From positions 76,158 through 140,157 of the forward strand of contig NMRA01000417.1 of assembly GCA_002633005.1 (NCBI GenBank): a stretch of 64,000 bases of DNA, read 5' to 3'. Made by a program: the position numbers and the translations under genes. Shown here piece by piece: positions 53,201 to 59,200 of the stretch. Origin of the DNA: Phoronis australis (Eukaryota; Phoronida; Phoronidae). Numbering within the stretch: the stretch's first letter is position 1; each line of letters opens with the position of its first letter. The notes below the pieces were generated by a model. It was given only the letters and a program-made list of their open reading frames with translations. It had not been told where the DNA came from and made no database searches.

Positions 53201-56200
53201 TGGCATTTGATTTTGATCTTATAGCAGTACATGTGGCATCTTAAGCTCTAGAGAAATACACTTTAAGCAAATGAACAAAAGAAACCATATGACTCAAAGA
53301 GCCTTTAGTAATTTAAACAAGAGCAACACGGAGCTCAATGAAATGCGCCCACGGCAGCGACGCAAATGGTGAGCCTCTAATGGTGTTTCAGTATCATAAA
53401 AATGGCCATTAGATGGTGTAGAATACGACAAACCCATCCAAAATTGGGAAGGCATCATGATAGTCTCTCTATAACAAAACTGTCAAATTTCATGAAAATC
53501 CACCAAGGAACTAAAAATATACAGAGGCAGTCGTAAAAAAACAAAATGTCATTAGAAAGCACAGCGGTAATCGAATCTGTCCATCCAGTGGCGGATCTAG
53601 GATATCACAAGGGGGGGGCCAAACATTTTGTCCGGATGGAAGCATTTGCGCAAACTGAACCACGATTGTAGATGCACATAGCACCGAATGCGGGGAGGTC
53701 GGGAGGGGGGTTTGCCCCCCTCCCGCCCAGGAAATTTTTGTGTTTTTACCTCTAAAAATCAAGCATTTTCCTTGATTCCTGAAGTATTATCCAAGAAAAA
53801 AAGGCAAAAAAAACACGGAGAACGTGTCAAACAGAAAAAATGTATCAAAGACTCGAACTCACGACCTGGCAGCTAGAGCGCGTACGTTACCACTACACCA
53901 CCACTACTCTCGTACTAAAAGACTTACTTGTTTATGGGCCACAGCGTTTGCGCGCGAAACCTACTTCTTTTTGTAATGCTTATTACACGTTTTATATTTT
54001 GTGCCATCAATTCTTAACAAATTTGTCGTATTTGAAATAGTCTTCAAATGCCCAAAAGACCAAACCCATTTTTCGTGTTGGCAATAATGACGGGATTGCT
54101 TTGGAAATCGTCTTAAGATAAGGTTTGACAAAGAGAGTATTGCGAGTTTCTGAGTGATTCACTAAGGCTTCGATTAAAATTCACATCTTACCAGCAGCTT
54201 CTGTTTTTTCATCGTCACTCAGGTTCCATTTTCTTTAAAAAATGAAGTAAATTTTCTTCATTGCACAGTGGAGCAGACGACGGAAACGGAGTCGTAGTGC
54301 ACAGCGCCGCTGCCGGTCGCCTAGGATATCGCGGGAGATTCTATACTTAGCCATAGTTCCGTTACGAACGCGCCGTGTTCCGAATTTGACACTTGAAATT
54401 GGATTTGAGCCCCCCCCAACACTAAAACTGCACACATTTAAATCTTTTTTCATCCGTATAATTTTAATTACCGGGTTAATTAATAAACTCACCATTTCCC
54501 TACGCTCTTACTGTTTTATTTTTTTTGCGGCAGCCAAGGGGGGGGGCCCGGGGCCCCTGGGCCCCCCCTAAATCCGCTTATGCCATCTGAGGTCGAGTTA
54601 ACAGGAATAGACTAGACAAATTGTGATCTTGCAAGGTTTAGTAGATCAGCCGCAGATGTGAAAATAATGTTATTAGGGAGCACCACAGTTATAATGGACC
54701 TATCTGAAAATCATGCCAGTCGTGCTGATATCAGTAGGAAAATATCACCCAATTTTCATAACCGTCCTCTGAGCGGTTTGGCCAATACAGAAGCAAACAG
54801 CAAGAAAACAGAGAAAAAATAATTGACGCGGCCTCTAGGTGGCACAAAAGACGCTGAATCCATTGCAAATTGGAAAGATGATGTTGTCTTCATAGTAGAA
54901 ATTTCATGAAAAGCATCAAAGAACTCAAAAGGGGCGAGAGGCAAAGGTAAAAAATACATTGGTACTGGGGGGCATAGCAGTTGTTAGAGTCGTCCAATGT
55001 CATGGGCAGCCACTATCACATCTATAGGAGAACACCTGCAAAAGTTCAAAATTTCCACCATGTGCACAGAATACATCAAATCCTTCAGAAGACGGTATGG
55101 CGTCATCGCCTCTTAAATATGAAACTATTTGCTAAATTTCATGCAAATCCATCAAGGAACTCCCAAAGATACAGACTGAAGCAAACATAACAAAACTAAA
55201 ATTGCCACTAGGGGACAGAGCTGTATTCAAATCTGTCCAAAGCTCATGGATGTCTGTCGTCAGCTTCATAGAAACACGTCTGTCAAATCTAATTACGATC
55301 CAGCAAGGGGTTTAGGACACACAGCCATGGACGCGCAGACAGAGATGACGGCAGTGTGCACCCACATAATAAATATCTCACATATAAATATGGGGGCGCA
55401 TAATAAAAATTACATAGTTTAAAGTGTTTAAAACCACCACATTCCGATCAGGGTGTGAGCACCTGCGTCCGCAAGTTGAGTTACCTTTACTACAGAAGGC
55501 CAAATTACAAGTTCCCAATGTCTCGTGTTAATACGTTTTAGCTTCCGGTTGGATTTCGAGCATTGATACGTGCTGAGTGGAAAGTACCTGAGCATTCGCT
55601 TATTTCAATCTCTGCTCTTTTATCATTTGATTAACAAACCGGGCACCAGCATCTTAATTGACCAACCCTTGTTTAGTGAGTTCATTGTCTAAGGGAAATG
55701 ATTTACCTTGTTGCGACAAGTGACTACATTGTCAGCAACACTTTTAGATGCATATCACAACCACAAATTCAATATCACAAAAACAAGAAAATAGAAGAAC
55801 AGCGACTTAGGTCTGCTGACTACTGTGACATAGGAATTTACTCAACGTTGAGTGTGTTATGTCTACCAACACTCGAGTTTCTTGTACAAAATTGTGTCAT
55901 ATCTGCACTGTAGTATCTGATGTCTCACGAGAAAGTCAAAAGAGCGACAACATGCTCAAATACTCAGTTGTCACAACCACCAGAAACGCAACGCCTCGCC
56001 ATTCCATAGTAATACCATAAACCACCGGAAAACGGTGGCAATATCTTACGATTTTCCACTAAACACAAAGCAGGATGGCTAATGATGTGATAGGTTGTCC
56101 TGACTCTATGCAATACGAAGAGAGATCAGCTAATTAACATATTGTCAGATAGCATTTGCGGATGTTCTAATTTTTTTGGTATTTTTGATACGAAATTGGT

Positions 56201-59200
56201 GAGTTTAAGCACTTTAAACTGAACACTTCCAAAAACCTAATGTAAATGAAGCTCAAAAGTTTACCTTGACAACACTGGGAGGTTTCTTGACCATATGGTA
56301 ACATGTATAGCAAAGAAATGTGAGTAGTAGGATCTGGAAGCGGTATCTAAAAATAAGACAGCAGTTGTACAAATTCCATGAAAGTACTGTAAATACAACG
56401 GGTACACGGATACAATTTCAGTTGACTGATTTCTCATAAATAATCGTCAACAACTTAACTTTTCAGTTACTTTGACAACTCAATTAGCAAAAAATATCTG
56501 TCACCAAAATGTTCAACCAGCATGGTTTGGTTGCCTAAATGAATCCTAGACAGGAAGACCATGAAAATCCTGGGATAAACAAACCATCAGACAGATGAGT
56601 ACACAGTATCATCAACACTTTGACACCGATTGTAGTCGGCAATGTTTAATAAGTCTTCAAACTCTTTATATTTTTAAAAGAAGTGCCAAAATAGTTAACT
56701 GCCATGTTTAAGGTTCCGTTAAGCCTAAAAACTGCTGTTATCTGAACCCAAACCACTTTTTTTATTTAAACACAAACATATTGAATTAAACAAGAGCAAC
56801 GCAGAGCGTTGAAATGTGCCCACAAATGCATCGCAAACGTGCTTTTAGCAGACCGTAGAGAGGGAGACGTTTCACCTAGCGAAATCCTATTGGACGGCCA
56901 CTGCCGGCCATTGTTGTTTCATAGACCGTAGAGACGTCAAGCGGGTGTGTGCGAAAAAAGGAATATGGCTGATACTCGTGGTCAGTGGTCACAGAGACAA
57001 GATATTTTATCTGATCATGTATTTCATATAGATTTCCCATAGTTAATACTTCTGAGGTTAGTGCTGCGTCAAGTAACTTCAAAACAAGATATGGCAGCTG
57101 CAGTCCCTAAAAAGAGGATCAGAGGAGCTTTTTGCGCTGCAGAAACAGTAAGTTGAAAAATCGGGACTTGCACTTCTCCCCAATGATAAAGACAGGTGAG
57201 ATACCAGTGATACAAAGAATTCTTTTTGTGAAAATGCTGCCAGTTGTCATACCTTTAAGTTTCAAGTAAACATGGCAAATAAGTTTGACGATAGTTATTC
57301 AGATGCGGTTTATACGATTTTTACGAACGATTTTTATAGTGACGAGTAGCCTAGGAGTATGAAGGCTTTACTTTAGAAGATTTATGAGGGGCGCTGACTT
57401 GGATACCGTTCTTGAGAACGGTGGCGACGTTTTACCCGAGGAATGGGTGGCTGACCCAAGTAACTTACCTGTTCGATCGTGGTGTCCAGAGTTTATTGAA
57501 GTTCCGGGGAATCGTGGGATTTTAGTGGATACAAAACTTGTTAACTACTTCAAATTTTTCTTCAATAAGGATTTTATGAGGATGATTTCCACCCAGACGA
57601 ACATTTCCGCAGATAAATAGTCGCGAAAAGCCAGCCGTTATCGTGACACTCGCGTTTGCAAGGCTGGGCTTCCATGTCACCGGACGATTACCGTGCTATG
57701 ACGGCCCTTCAAATATCTATGGGACTTGTGAAAACCATTTGTACATTATCATTAGAACACCTACACGATATTTCAAACGATTTTTTCTCATCAGTTATGT
57801 CACGAAATAAGTTTCTGTCGATCAAATTGGTTTGTTACATTTTGTAAACAATGTTGAGTAATCAGGGCTGAACTGAACACCAGCGATAAAAAGGACTGAA
57901 CTAAATAAATGTTACTTGTGTCTGAATCAGTAACTCATAAAGTAACTCATTTATTCTTGTACTCTAACTTCTTGTTAATTTTGTAAACATGTATATACGT
58001 TCATAAAATGAATTTGTTGATTCACTGTTCAAATAATAAACATGTAAAAGCATGTCAGAGTTCAATGATTTTCTTCAATAAGAGTTAGACCTTGATTTTA
58101 TCAATATTGTTTACTGGTGTTAAACCTAGGAAAAAATTGTTAGTTCTTTTCCAGGTCCACAAATTCATTCTGAAATGTAAGAAAAACAAGTTAAGACCTT
58201 GTAAAATAGTTAATGAAGCATATAAATTGATTTTTGCCACTTTTTTCCACAAGTCTTTTGATTCCAAGGCCCCTACTCTGAAAAAAAAACAAATATGTTT
58301 ACATAACTGAAATATAATCAACAAGATAAATCTATTCTCTACTCACAGTATCAATGGTAACTTGAAAAATAATGATCATCACTTGAAAAATGATTAATTA
58401 AAAGCACAATGAAGTTAAAAAAATAATTGCAGGCAGTCTGATACACGTTGTACCAGACGTGCACAGGCCTCGCATGTGGGCCCATTGCACTGATCACCTG
58501 GAAATATTTTATGCTTTATTAATATATGGTTAAAACTGAGCTGAGGAGCTAGAAACCTGGCTCAAGGGTTTGGCAGTGTGACCTGGTGGGACTCGAACCC
58601 ACGACCTTGAGTAAAGAAAGCAGGCACTTATCAACCAGGCCACACTGCCTCCTCTAAAAGCATAAGTTAGTAGTTCGTAACATGGCCATTAGAAGGTGAT
58701 TTATAATGCCTGGCACTGGAGGTCATGTGGGTCACCATGGGCTCTGGCAGCAAGAGGGTTAATACTAGATAATCCTGAAAACGTCCAATAATCTAATCCA
58801 CACCGCTAGATTGTATGAAAACTTGTTTTACAAATTACATAAAATGCTTTCCTTATAATGATCTTCAAAAGAAATACTACCCTTAGTTAGGTGCTGAAAT
58901 GTTCATAATTTTGCTAAATATAACATTATTGAGTGTCTACAAACTATGGTCTTCAAGCTTGATAAACTTTCATTCTTCCAATTCCATTCAATGCTGTCAT
59001 GCGGTTTTAGAATATGTCATTCTCTCGTATTTGGCTGTTTGGGCCTCTGTGTCTAGATGCTATCACACTCAAATATGTGAATTCCATGTCCTGAAGTTAT
59101 GACTAATGTGTGGATCTCATGTCTTGATGCTATGGCACTGCAAAATTTCCATTGGTTTTCTATTGGATGGAATGCCACTGATTTTTTCCTGGGTCAGCTG

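Larger units (their letters stand above)
53318..55404 (+). repeat. Higher-order repeat family, copy 4, split by an insertion
   Basis: Starts CAAGAGCAACACGGAGCTCA. Cores include CCATTAGATGGTG (53405), a CTCTAGGTGGCAC (near 54833) and CCACTAGGGGACA (55206). The 53586-54582 element interrupts it. The end has CCCACATAATAAAT and a G-rich CATAATAA. Confidence 0.82.
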
